A stretch of 64,000 bases of DNA. Source: an uncultured Armatimonadota bacterium. GTDB taxonomy: Bacteria > Armatimonadota > Fimbriimonadia > Fimbriimonadales > Fimbriimonadaceae. Under the pieces are notes generated by a model. That model saw only the letters and a list, made by a program, of their open reading frames with translations, did not search any database and was not told the DNA's origin. The DNA is taken from contig CAIUHP010000045.1 in assembly GCA_903899015.1 (NCBI GenBank), positions 112,538 through 176,537 on the forward strand, written 5' to 3'. The position numbers and the translations under genes are program-made. Below, piece by piece: positions 29,467 through 37,886 of this stretch (within the stretch, counting starts at the first letter, position 1; each line of letters opens with the position of its first letter).

Positions 29467-30492
29467 CTAACCCTTGCCCGTTTGCTTCTTCAAGTTGGAC
29501 CAGAATTCGTCAACGTTATCCTTCGTAATGAGCTTCGTAGGAACGATAACTTTCTTTTCTGCAGGAATAACGGACTTGTCGCCTCGCAGGGCTTTTGCCA
29601 TACGGGTGATTGCCTGGTAGCCAAACTCAAATGGTTGCTGAACGACGGTTGCGTCGATCGAACCATCTTTGACACCGGAAAGTGTTTCGTCTTCTTCGTC
29701 GAAGCAAACAATCTTAATCTTTCCAAGCTTGCCAGCGGCTTTGAGAGCGTTGTGAATGGCGGGACCGTTGTAGCTCCAAAGTCCAACTAGGCAGGCCAGA
29801 GAAGGGTCCTTGACGATCGCATCGGATACGTTGGTGATGGCCTTCGCTCGGTCGGTTTCGTCGGTTCGTGTGTCAACGATCGTGATGTTGGTGCCTTTGA
29901 GGACTTCTTCAATTCCAGCCGCTCGGTCATGAGCATTTTGGACGTCCTTCGAGCCAACGAAGAACATGATCTTTCCGCCGTTTGGTAGAGCTTTCTTGAT
30001 CGCTTCTCCAGCCATCTTGCCTGCTTCTTTGTTGTCAGTTCCGACGTAGCAGGTTCGATCACTATCGGGAGCATCGCTGTCTTGAGTGAAGATCATGGCC
30101 TTCTTCGCTGCATCATTCAGAAGCTGCTTCTGGTTAGCAGGGTCCTTAACGCTGATCGCGAAGCCTTGAACACCCTTTGCGAGCAGGTCGCTGATAATTT
30201 GTTGTTGCTCGGCAGCCGAACCGGTGGGCGGGATCTTAAAGTCGACTTTCAGGGTCGGATCTTCTTTCTCAGCCTTCTCGACACCCTTTTCAGCAATCTT
30301 CCAGAAATCGGAAGCATTGTTGGTAACGAATGCAAGTTGAAGGTCCTTTTTATCGGTAGAGGCAGTGCCGCCTGCGGCAGTTGCATCCTTCTTGTCAGCG
30401 GTTCCGCTGGCGTCGTTGCTGCTGCAGCCGATGGCTACCAGCGAAACGATGCCGACGGCGAATAATTGAAACGGTAGCTTCTGAATCATCAT
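29467..30492 (-). CDS. Sugar-binding lipoprotein of the ABC importer (RbsB type)
   Basis: 341 residues. The lipobox VAIGC (Cys near 23) gives a lipid-anchored binding protein with an acidic/serine linker. The periplasmic-binding fold of the RbsB family is recognised by LAFVTNNASDFW, GFAISVKDP, CYVGTDNKEAG and KIVCFDEEDETL. It is first in the importer operon. Placement next to fucosidases suggests a deoxyhexose ligand, but the binding pocket cannot be read from sequence alone. The first of two consecutive ATG codons is taken, with GAGG just upstream. Confidence 0.9.
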   Translation of the reverse strand: MMIQKLPFQLFAVGIVSLVAIGCSSNDASGTADKKDATAAGGTASTDKKDLQLAFVTNNASDFWKIAEKGVEKAEKEDPTLKVDFKIPPTGSAAEQQQIISDLLAKGVQGFAISVKDPANQKQLLNDAAKKAMIFTQDSDAPDSDRTCYVGTDNKEAGKMAGEAIKKALPNGGKIMFFVGSKDVQNAHDRAAGIEEVLKGTNITIVDTRTDETDRAKAITNVSDAIVKDPSLACLVGLWSYNGPAIHNALKAAGKLGKIKIVCFDEEDETLSGVKDGSIDATVVQQPFEFGYQAITRMAKALRGDKSVIPAEKKVIVPTKLITKDNVDEFWSNLKKQTGKG

Positions 30493-30765
30493 CCTCGACG
30501 GTCTCCTCGGCTCTCATTAGGCCGGGCTTGATTGTAACATAGGTGATTCGGAATATAGCGTCACCGTCATTTCAGCCATGAATATTCTCGCCGTTTAAAT
30601 TCTAAGAAAATACTTACGATTTACCATAGGATTCATCTTTTCCTGGCGTATGATGTAGGTAACGAGGTTCTCAAAAAAGGCATCGTCCGAAGTCAAAGAA
30701 GGGAACCAGTTGGTGAGTTTGTTCGCCTAAAGAAATGTCGAACAGATAAGGTCGGAGGCTCTGAA

Positions 30766-31332
30766 ATGGAAATTTCAAATCGCTCGGTTGGACTGCTTTG
30801 TGCTACTGCTGTTGTTGTCGCGATCATTGCTCGTTCTGGTGGAACGCAATCTGTTGCGGCCAAATCCCCTGAACCTGATAACAGTCCGACGGTGAGTCAG
30901 CCAAGCTATACGTCTCATCGGGCAGTGGACTCTGATTTCAGCCTGATCAATCAGCAGGTCGCTCCCACCGATGACGGCGTCCGATCCGCAAAGATTCCAC
31001 CCACCACAAATCTCAATCCCGAAGATGGTGCTCCGGTTCAGGACGACGCCAATGTCGAAACGGACCCTCTGGCCGATCTATACGGCAATTACGATGTTCC
31101 AGATACTCCTGCGGCAGGGATTCGCGAAAGAACTAATAACACGGCAGCTTGGGCAAACGATGAGCCGCTCGATCAAATCGGCGACCTTTCTGATCGTGAA
31201 CTTTACGATCGTTGGATCAGCATGATGGATGACGAACAACGAGCCCAATTCCGAGTCGTTTGGGTAGCAATGACTCCTGAAGAAAGACAGAAGTTCATTG
31301 ATGACATGCGTGGCAACTCCAGTCCGAATTAG
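30766..31332 (+). CDS. Hypothetical exported or membrane-anchored protein, 188 residues
   Basis: Not recognised as a family. An N-terminal hydrophobic segment (about 8-24) is followed by a long Pro/Ser/Asp-rich disordered stretch, then a compact helical end (LSDRELYDRW, FRVVWVAMTPEERQKFIDDM). CGGAGG lies 8 nt before the ATG. It is divergent from the sugar importer across a 273-bp intergenic region with no other gene. No function inferred. Confidence 0.65.
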   Translation: MEISNRSVGLLCATAVVVAIIARSGGTQSVAAKSPEPDNSPTVSQPSYTSHRAVDSDFSLINQQVAPTDDGVRSAKIPPTTNLNPEDGAPVQDDANVETDPLADLYGNYDVPDTPAAGIRERTNNTAAWANDEPLDQIGDLSDRELYDRWISMMDDEQRAQFRVVWVAMTPEERQKFIDDMRGNSSPN

Positions 31333-31418
31333 TCCCTCCTCCAATCGACCCTAGGTGCATTGACGGCTTGCTGGCAGTGCACCTTTGAATTTAAGAGCCT
31401 TGAAGAATTGAAAGAGTC

Positions 31419-31799
31419 ATGAAGATCATCAAGAGGCTAGGGCAACTCCTCGTTGCCGCCGTCGTCGCACTCCTGTTTTTTGAAGTTGGGCCGGGAACGC
31501 ACTTCAAATTTGGCCCCATTATTCGTGACCATACGGATTGGGTCCTGATCTCAGCCGGACTGTTGAGCCTATGCACTCCTTCGAAATTTAAGTGGATGAC
31601 CCTGGCGGGTTGGGCGTTTTACTTTGGATATTGGGCTCTGTACGAATTCTTCATCCTAAAAACAGGGGATATGAAGTTCGGGCCAATGCTTCTCCCGTAT
31701 GGAGTGGGAGCCCTTATTTTCGGCATTGCCGCTGGCGTTTCGGCCAGCGGCAAGGGCGAACGAGCATTGTTCGGCAAACGGAACCTAAAGCCGAGTTAG
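31419..31799 (+). CDS. Small membrane protein, 126 residues
   Basis: Predicted integral membrane protein with about four hydrophobic helices (near 8-22, 38-52, 57-75 and 86-108) and a basic C-terminus. Family not recognised. Its end overlaps the convergent BNR-repeat gene by 15 bp. It follows the 188-residue exported protein by 86 bp and could share its transcript. Confidence 0.6.
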   Translation: MKIIKRLGQLLVAAVVALLFFEVGPGTHFKFGPIIRDHTDWVLISAGLLSLCTPSKFKWMTLAGWAFYFGYWALYEFFILKTGDMKFGPMLLPYGVGALIFGIAAGVSASGKGERALFGKRNLKPS

Positions 31800-34754
31800 G
31801 ATCTGTTGCACCTGACTCCGAATTTGCTTAAACCGTTTGAAATGAGCCGAAATCGGAGCCGATGCGGCACCTGTGGCGGTGGCATTGATACTTCCGAGTA
31901 GGGCAGCTTGGTATCGCAGACTACCAATGTCCTTGGGGCTCTTACCCATCATCGTCAGAAGCCGGTTTCGACTTTTTGTGTTCAATGCCGGGTTCTTCAG
32001 CATTTTCTGAATCTTATCGACTCCCCCTTGGATGACTTGAATTTCGTCTGAGATTTGCAGCGCAAATGCGTATTGAGCTCTCAATTCAGCATCCGATGCC
32101 TTTACCCTCGGATCTTTCTGGACCGTGAGAGGCTGAGAATACGATTTGCCTCCTACGGACATCGTTATCGTATAGGTGCCTGGCGGAACGACCAAACCCG
32201 TTCGGGTGTGGAAATCCCAAACCAAGCGGTGAGCACCAAGAGTTGCCGATGGTGGTTGCTTCGGATGCACCCAATAAGCGGGAATATCGAGATGTTTGAG
32301 ATCGAATGAATCACCCTTATCTATGCTTGAGAACGCTCGCAAGAGTTGCCCCTTGGCATCGGAAATAGTGAAATGAACCGCCTTTCCGCCTGGGACTGCA
32401 TAGTCAATCTTCGCACCCCACTCAGGGTTTTGTCCTTGTGGCTCTTCGGGAGGGAACGGAGTTCCTTCGTCGAACATTCCAAAACCAAATGTTCCTGACC
32501 GCTGGAAAATCATTGCGGAAGCAGGCTTGAAAAGCTTCGTCACTGCATTCGTGAGCGGTTGCTTTAATTGCCGTAGCGGGGAAGCATCGTCGAGAACCCA
32601 AATGGCCCTTCCATGGGTTCCCACAACGACGTCGTCTGCTCCAAACACGATATCTCGCACGGAGGCTGCAGGCAAATTAAGCTGGAGCGAATTCCAAGTT
32701 TCGCCGTCGTTGAGCGACACGTAGACTCCCCGATCGGAGCCTGCATAGAGCAGTCCTTGCCGCTTAGGATCTTCTTTGACCACGTTCAGCCACTGGTCTT
32801 TTGGCAGGCCGTTCGTGATGAGCTTCCAGTGCTTACCGCCATCTCGAGTGCGATAGATGAAGGGGCGATTATCGTCCAATCGGTGACGATCAATTGCGGC
32901 ATAAGCGGCATTACTGTCGAAGTGAGATGCGTCAATGACGCCTACTTTGCTCCAGGGGGTCAGCGCAGCAGGAGTGACATTTGCCCAGTGTTTCCCCTCG
33001 TCGCGAGTAAGCCAGATGAGTCCATCATCGGTTCCTGCCCACAACGTTTTCGCTCGAACAGGGGAAGCGCTTAACCAGTAAACGACGCCTCTACGGGGCT
33101 TACCATCGGAATCAGCAACGGTCGCCGGGTCCAATGTCGGAGGCACATAGTTCGTCGGCCGACTCAAGTCGGGACTGATGATACGCCACGTTTTTCCGCT
33201 GTCTCCGGTGCGGAGAATTTGTTGGTGACTCGTGTAGAAAACGTGAGGGTCTTGGGGAGAGACCACTATGGGAAGCGTCCAAGTGCTTCGCCAATCCGTG
33301 TCGGGGAACATGCCGAGCGGATCGATGGCTTGCTCCCAGGCATCATCTAGCTCTTCCCGGACGCCGTTGTTTCCCAGGAGAGAACCGGGATGGAGCGGAT
33401 CGGGAGCAATCGTCCCGCTTTCCCCGCCGACATCGATCGGTCGGGTGTCCATCGCGCTAATCCCAGTGTGAATCGTGCGACTCGGAACCGCCATCGCGCC
33501 CGAATCCTGTTGAGAGCCATACACCCAGTAAGGGACTCGATTGTCCGTGACCACGTGATAGAACTGACCGGTTGGCTGGTTGTACCAAGAACTCCAAGAT
33601 TTGGCACCGTCAACGCTTACAACAACTCCCTGGTCGCTCCCGAGAATGATTCGGCTAGGGTCATTGGGATGGATCCACATGGTGTGATAGTCGTCGCCAC
33701 CAGGCGCACCTTTGATCGGTGTGAATGTTTTGCCGGCATCGGTGGACCTGTATGTCGACGTGTTCATAGCGTAAACAACGTCTGAGTTCTTGGGGTCGGC
33801 GGCAACTTCTGAGAAGTACCATCCTCGCCCCCATATCCGCCCTTCATTATCGGTGTGAGTCCAAGTCGCTCCGCCATCATCAGACCGGTAGGCGCCGCCG
33901 AGTTTGGCATCGCTATGGTCCACCATGGCGTAGATTCGATTGCTAACGGCGGGAGAAATTGTGATGCCGATGCGTCCAGGATGAGAAGGGAAACCGTGCC
34001 CAACGATGGGAGTCCAAGTGACGCCCGCGTCGGTGGATTTATAGAGGCCACTTCCCGGTCCATAGCTTGGCGGATAGACATTCCAAGTGGGGCGACGAGT
34101 TTGCCAAAGGCAAGCGAACAAAGTGTTTGGATCGTGCGGATCCATGGCTAGGTTGATTGCGCCTACGTCCTGATTCTTATAGAGAACCCGTGTCCACGAT
34201 TGCCCGCCATCGGTCGACTTGTAAACGCCTCGTTGAGTGTTCGGTCCGTACTGATGGCCCATGGCTGCAACGTAAACGATGTTCGGATCTTTAGGGTCAA
34301 CAATGATTCTTCCGATCTGGCGACTATCGGTTAATCCGATCGATTTCCATGTTTTGCCACTGTCCAGAGACTTAAACATTCCCGAACCTTGCTGTATGTC
34401 GGATCGCATGTCGGCCTCACCGGTACCCACATAGATGACGTTGGGATCGCTTTCGGAAACTGCAACCGCTCCTATAGAGGCAACTGGTACTTGGTCAAAA
34501 ATGGGCTTCCACGTTCGCCCGGCATTTTCTGTGACCCAAACGCCACCACCGACTCCGCCAAAATAAAACTTCTCAGGTTGGCTCGGTACTCCCGCAACTG
34601 CGATAGCTCGACCGCCTCGAAATGGACCAATTAACCTCCAGTGGAGGTCTCCAAAGGGAGATTGGTCAAAGGCGTGCGCACCGATGGGAGCGAGGGTAGC
34701 TATTGCAATCAGAGAAGAAACGCCAAAGCGAGATAAGCGGTGTCCAGTTAACAC
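31785..34754 (-). CDS. Secreted BNR/Asp-box (sortilin/VPS10-like) beta-propeller protein
   Basis: 989 residues with a signal peptide (GVSSLIAIATLAPIGAHA). Many Asp-box motifs of the form S-T/D-D-G-G-x-T-W recur (for example STDGGQSW, STDAGVTW, SDDGGATW, TRDGGKHW), spaced about 50 residues apart. They build one or two large beta-propellers over residues 35-730. A C-terminal beta domain and helical tail follow (FHTRTGLVVPPGTYTI onward). Homologues are abundant in Acidobacteria-like soil bacteria and are annotated as glycosyl hydrolase or sortilin-like; no sialidase active-site set was seen, so an enzyme role is doubtful. The GTG start lies 6 nt after TAGACT. Confidence 0.85.
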   Translation of the reverse strand: MLTGHRLSRFGVSSLIAIATLAPIGAHAFDQSPFGDLHWRLIGPFRGGRAIAVAGVPSQPEKFYFGGVGGGVWVTENAGRTWKPIFDQVPVASIGAVAVSESDPNVIYVGTGEADMRSDIQQGSGMFKSLDSGKTWKSIGLTDSRQIGRIIVDPKDPNIVYVAAMGHQYGPNTQRGVYKSTDGGQSWTRVLYKNQDVGAINLAMDPHDPNTLFACLWQTRRPTWNVYPPSYGPGSGLYKSTDAGVTWTPIVGHGFPSHPGRIGITISPAVSNRIYAMVDHSDAKLGGAYRSDDGGATWTHTDNEGRIWGRGWYFSEVAADPKNSDVVYAMNTSTYRSTDAGKTFTPIKGAPGGDDYHTMWIHPNDPSRIILGSDQGVVVSVDGAKSWSSWYNQPTGQFYHVVTDNRVPYWVYGSQQDSGAMAVPSRTIHTGISAMDTRPIDVGGESGTIAPDPLHPGSLLGNNGVREELDDAWEQAIDPLGMFPDTDWRSTWTLPIVVSPQDPHVFYTSHQQILRTGDSGKTWRIISPDLSRPTNYVPPTLDPATVADSDGKPRRGVVYWLSASPVRAKTLWAGTDDGLIWLTRDEGKHWANVTPAALTPWSKVGVIDASHFDSNAAYAAIDRHRLDDNRPFIYRTRDGGKHWKLITNGLPKDQWLNVVKEDPKRQGLLYAGSDRGVYVSLNDGETWNSLQLNLPAASVRDIVFGADDVVVGTHGRAIWVLDDASPLRQLKQPLTNAVTKLFKPASAMIFQRSGTFGFGMFDEGTPFPPEEPQGQNPEWGAKIDYAVPGGKAVHFTISDAKGQLLRAFSSIDKGDSFDLKHLDIPAYWVHPKQPPSATLGAHRLVWDFHTRTGLVVPPGTYTITMSVGGKSYSQPLTVQKDPRVKASDAELRAQYAFALQISDEIQVIQGGVDKIQKMLKNPALNTKSRNRLLTMMGKSPKDIGSLRYQAALLGSINATATGAASAPISAHFKRFKQIRSQVQQILTRL

Positions 34755-34760
34755 GCAAAG

Positions 34761-34766
34761 AGTCTA
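34761..34766 (-). promoter_or_regulatory. Candidate -10 box for leaderless BNR-protein gene
   Basis: TAGACT on the minus strand, 6 nt before the GTG at 34754. Confidence 0.4.
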
Positions 34767-34874
34767 ACGCAATAAGTAAAAATAGGAGAGCCTAAACGGG
34801 AAGTTGCGGTTCTACTCATCGAGAATCCGGTGTGTTTGAACGAACCTGTAATTGCATGCGTCAACAATAAAAAC

Positions 34875-35423
34875 ATGTCTCGCGAGATTGGAGCCTTTAA
34901 AGAAAAGACGGTGGGTTGCCTATTGGTGTCCGGCTTAGTGGTTACCGTAACCTCTCTTGGATTGTTGTGGATCTTTTCGGTCGCCGGTATTTACCGTGGG
35001 ACTTACACACGTAAGCCGATTACTAATGAGATTACTGATGCGGGCACTCTCAACTTAGCCCCACTCGCGATTCTCGGAATCGCCGTGGGAGTTGGACTCA
35101 TGTTTGGTGGGCTGGGGTACGCGTTCTACACGATGAGCCGCCAGCATAAGGGGCCTCGTCGAACTGTGTCGAATTTTCGAGTCTTAGCCCGGTACTGCTA
35201 CGACCGGACCATGCAGTTGATTACCGCAGAATGGGATATTGATGTTGCGGATCGGCCGAAGTTTTATGTTCGAGGAATGTTTGAGGACGGCGTCGTTGGA
35301 GAATTTGAAACCACGATTGAAGTCTATTATCAGGCTGGAGAAGGGATGACAGGCGAGGCTGAAATCCAAGGAAAATGGCTCGGACGCTTCGTTCCTTACA
35401 TTGGCTTGCCACCAAGTTCTTAA
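34875..35423 (+). CDS. Hypothetical membrane protein with a C-terminal soluble domain
   Basis: From the ATG at 34875 (preferred over GTG at 34830, which adds 15 poorly structured residues) the protein has two membrane helices (about 15-40 and 60-85 of the shorter form). A soluble domain of about 100 residues follows, with a basic segment and beta strands (FYVRGMFEDGVVGEFETTIEVYY). The layout recalls DUF3592-type proteins but the match is not firm. It precedes the DnaA-N-like gene by 44 bp. Confidence 0.6.
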   Translation: MSREIGAFKEKTVGCLLVSGLVVTVTSLGLLWIFSVAGIYRGTYTRKPITNEITDAGTLNLAPLAILGIAVGVGLMFGGLGYAFYTMSRQHKGPRRTVSNFRVLARYCYDRTMQLITAEWDIDVADRPKFYVRGMFEDGVVGEFETTIEVYYQAGEGMTGEAEIQGKWLGRFVPYIGLPPSS

Positions 35424-35452
35424 TATTGTGGTTTTAGGGGCATCCAACCTAC

Positions 35453-35458
35453 TATAAT
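35453..35458 (+). promoter_or_regulatory. Consensus -10 box close to the gene at 35468
   Basis: TATAAT ends 9 nt before the ATG, so transcription would begin at or next to the start codon. The -35 region is weak. Confidence 0.5.
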
Positions 35459-35467
35459 TGGTCACCC

Positions 35468-36076
35468 ATGCAAGCCGCCGCAGACATTTGGAAACAGGCG
35501 CTCCCCGCCATTATGAATGGTGTGAACGGTCGAGGTGTGTGGGCCGCTCTCAACGCCATCGCTCCTATCGCATTCGAGGAAGATGTACTTGTTGTGGGTA
35601 TCCCCCATAGCGATTCCGAGCTAGCGGGCCACCTTCGTTTACCGCAAACCAAGCGGATGATGGAGATTGCAGTCTCCAAAGTGCTTGGTAAAACGACGGC
35701 AGTTCGCCTAATTGACGGAACGACCGCAGAAGATTACGAGCTAGCCAAGCGAAGAGACGCAGAGCGTCGCCGGCTTCAAGAAGCCGAGATGACGAAGATG
35801 CGCGCCGAGTTGGTCGCAAAGTCGTCTTGGGAAACTGTTTACGAGCAACTCAGTCGCCGATTCGCCGCCGTTTCCAACAAATCACTCCCTCAGAACCGAG
35901 CGCGATTTTATGAAGAGGCGATCGCCATTATTGCGGAGGCTAGACAAAGTCAAACCGCGTTTGACGATTTGGGTGAAAGAAATTTTGCACGTTGCCTTGA
36001 GCGCTTGGCGCAGTATTCTGAAATTCCGAGCACGATGGTTGCGGCGGACGTCTTGAAGCGAGCCGGCGAGCTTTAA
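35468..36076 (+). CDS. Protein with a DnaA-N-like domain, no AAA+ module
   Basis: 202 residues. The first 80 or so (IWKQALPAIMNGVNGRGVW, then EEDVLVVGIPHSD, then LPQTKRMMEIAVSKVLG) follow the helix-strand pattern of the DnaA N-terminal domain: Trp opening, strand of type L-V-V-G-I-P, and a helix contacting the next strand. A charged coiled segment (about 85-120) and a helical C-terminus follow. No Walker motifs or DnaA DNA-binding helix-turn-helix are present. In DnaA this domain binds DnaB and DiaA-like partners; here it may act as a decoy or adaptor (inference). The MBL hydrolase gene begins 2 bp downstream. Confidence 0.6.
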   Translation: MQAAADIWKQALPAIMNGVNGRGVWAALNAIAPIAFEEDVLVVGIPHSDSELAGHLRLPQTKRMMEIAVSKVLGKTTAVRLIDGTTAEDYELAKRRDAERRRLQEAEMTKMRAELVAKSSWETVYEQLSRRFAAVSNKSLPQNRARFYEEAIAIIAEARQSQTAFDDLGERNFARCLERLAQYSEIPSTMVAADVLKRAGEL

Positions 36077-36077
36077 A

Positions 36078-36839
36078 TTGGCGGAAGCCATCATTCTAGG
36101 TTCGGGAACGAGTAACGGGGTGCCCACCATGGGGGTGGAGTATCCTGCTGCGTTTCTAGCGAATCCCAAGAATCATCGCACTCGATCTTCGCTGATGCTT
36201 TTGGGGCCAACCGGCAACCTATTGGTCGATTGCCCCCCCGAACTAAGACTTCAAGTAACGGGGCAAGGCATCACAAAAATTGATGCGGTCGTGATCACCC
36301 ACACCCATGCCGACCACATTATGGGAATGGACGACCTGAGGTCCATTTGCATGAGAACGAAAAAGCCGGTGACGGTTTATATGATTCCCGAGCAGATGGA
36401 CGACATCCGCCGCATCTATTCGTATGCCTTCATGGATTTCCCGCCGGAAATCATCGTGCCACGTTTTGACCTGACTCCCATTCCCGATGTCCTTAAAGTT
36501 GGCGGGTTGACCGTTCATACGTTTCTCGTTCAACACGGCAAGACAAAAGTGATTGGGCTAAGGGTGAATGACTTTGCGTACATTACTGACGTGAGTGAGA
36601 TTCCGCCCGCAGCTGAAGCCAAGCTCAAGAACCTGGAAGTCTTAGTACTAGACGCGGTTCGATACTCGCCTCACCCGAATCATTTCCACATGGCGAAAGC
36701 GATCGAAGTGGCCCAACGCATCGGCGCGAAGAAGACTTATTTCACTCATTTGAGTGACGATTACGATCACGATATCACGAATATGACCTTGCCAAAAACC
36801 ATGGAACTCGCGTACGACGGCTTGCGTATCGCGCTTTAG
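36078..36839 (+). CDS. MBL-fold metallo-hydrolase (PhnP-like)
   Basis: 253 residues from a TTG start 2 nt after the preceding stop. Metal motif THTHADHIMGMDDL (HxHxDH), with further ligands in FLVQHGK, AYITDVSEIP and HFHMAKAIE. The N-terminal GSGTSNGVPT loop is typical of PhnP/RNase Z-like phosphodiesterases. It probably hydrolyses a cyclic phosphodiester or related small molecule. A tail of HLSDDYDH resembles the end of this subgroup. It is translationally close to the DnaA-N-like gene. Confidence 0.88.
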   Translation: MAEAIILGSGTSNGVPTMGVEYPAAFLANPKNHRTRSSLMLLGPTGNLLVDCPPELRLQVTGQGITKIDAVVITHTHADHIMGMDDLRSICMRTKKPVTVYMIPEQMDDIRRIYSYAFMDFPPEIIVPRFDLTPIPDVLKVGGLTVHTFLVQHGKTKVIGLRVNDFAYITDVSEIPPAAEAKLKNLEVLVLDAVRYSPHPNHFHMAKAIEVAQRIGAKKTYFTHLSDDYDHDITNMTLPKTMELAYDGLRIAL

Positions 36840-37001
36840 GCACCTTACCAGGGCCTAGGACTGATGGTCATAAAGAGCCCTATAACCAGGGATTTCTCGG
36901 TTAAGTTTGTTAGAACGGTTGATAATCCCTATTGCGTGCTTTCCCGCATAAAGCAGGTAAGTGCTTAATATTTTGATCTCAGGTGTGTAAACTAAAGGAG
37001 C

Positions 37002-37277
37002 GTGCGTGTTGTGAAAAGGAAATTCGCTAACGCCAATATAATGCTGCTTTCTCCCGAAACTCTCAAATCAACGTGGGAAGACTTCTACGTCTATAAAAAG
37101 CCGCTTGCAAGGGCAGACTTAATCCAGCACTACTCCTACCTTGTCAGAGTGACGGCGGGGAGACTATTTGCAGTTCCACCGGTTGGAGCAGATCGCGAAG
37201 ATCTCGTGAGTGCAGGCGTCATCGGACTAATTAAGGCGGTCGATCATTGCGAACCCCACCCGCGACGTGAAATTTGA
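37002..37277 (+). CDS. FliA/WhiG-type sigma factor, N-terminal fragment (frameshifted)
   Basis: Carries sigma region 2: LIQHYSYLVRVTAGRL and DREDLVSAGVIGLIKAVDH match the core-binding and -10 reading segments of FliA/WhiG/SigD sigma factors. The frame then derails after GAA-CCC-CAC and ends at TGA 37277. Removing one C of the run at 37254-37257 restores E-P-T-R-D-V-K-F-E-T-Y-A, exactly the expected family sequence, which continues into the next frame. A GTG at 37011 is better spaced from AAAGGAG (36994-37000) than the GTG at 37002. Confidence 0.8.
   Translation: MRVVKRKFANANIMLLSPETLKSTWEDFYVYKKPLARADLIQHYSYLVRVTAGRLFAVPPVGADREDLVSAGVIGLIKAVDHCEPHPRREI
37254..37257 (+). other. CCCC run at the sigma-factor frame break
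   Basis: The sequence GAA-CCC-CAC-CCG contains one C more than the frame needs. CCC-C is also a known slippery quadruplet for +1 frameshifting by proline tRNA, so error, mutation and programmed shift are all possible. Confidence 0.7.
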
Positions 37278-37818
37278 AACGTACGCCATTTCTCTCATCC
37301 GTGGAGCGATTCTTGAGATGGTCCGCCAGGAAGACTGGGTTCCTCGATCAATCCGCGAGAAGATGAAGATTTTGGATCGGACGACGATCGCGATGGAATT
37401 GGAGTTGCGAAGGACCCCCACGGAAGCTGAAATTGCCGATCGGATGGGTATCCCGGTCAAAGAAGTTTCTGAGTTGATTGTCCGGACGACTCGAACAATT
37501 GTTCACAGCCTGGATGAAGTGATCGGATCGAATTCAGAAAACGGTCCCAAACTTGTTGATTTAGTCGTCGACGACTCTTCGGATACCGAGCGTGAAATTG
37601 AAAGCCGGGAGATGAGACGCATACTCGTCGAGTGTACTGACGCCCTACCCGAGCGAGAAAAGCTCGTAGTTTCGCTCTACTATCATCGCGGCTTAACGTT
37701 TCGAGAAATCGGATCGATTTTAGGGGTGAGCGAACCCCGCGCCTATCACCTTCACACTCAAGCGATGACTCGATTAAGAGCCGCGATGAAGGAACAAGGC
37801 ATCACCCAAGCTTGTTAA
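37267..37818 (+). CDS. FliA/WhiG-type sigma factor, C-terminal part
   Basis: Continues the sigma factor after the C run. KFETYAISLIRGAILE completes region 2, DWVPRSIREK and TPTEAEIADRMGI are region 3, and LPEREKLVVSLYYHRGLTF with IGSILGVSEPRAYHLHTQA is region 4 with its helix-turn-helix. The GTG at 37267 is merely the first start-like codon after the break and is probably not used. Joined to the upstream fragment the product would be about 268-271 residues, close to FliA length. No flagellar or sporulation genes are in the window, so the regulon is unknown. Confidence 0.85.
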   Translation: MKFETYAISLIRGAILEMVRQEDWVPRSIREKMKILDRTTIAMELELRRTPTEAEIADRMGIPVKEVSELIVRTTRTIVHSLDEVIGSNSENGPKLVDLVVDDSSDTEREIESREMRRILVECTDALPEREKLVVSLYYHRGLTFREIGSILGVSEPRAYHLHTQAMTRLRAAMKEQGITQAC

Positions 37819-37886
37819 TCCAAATGAAGAAGCGGATGTTGAGAGAACTCAGCATCCGTTTCTGTCGTCCTAGTCACCTGTATTCC

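Noticed and set aside
36840..37001. Possible riboswitch before the sigma factor
   Set aside because: Only a weak AGGGC/GCCCT pair with a long loop; no match to c-di-GMP or other aptamer consensus.
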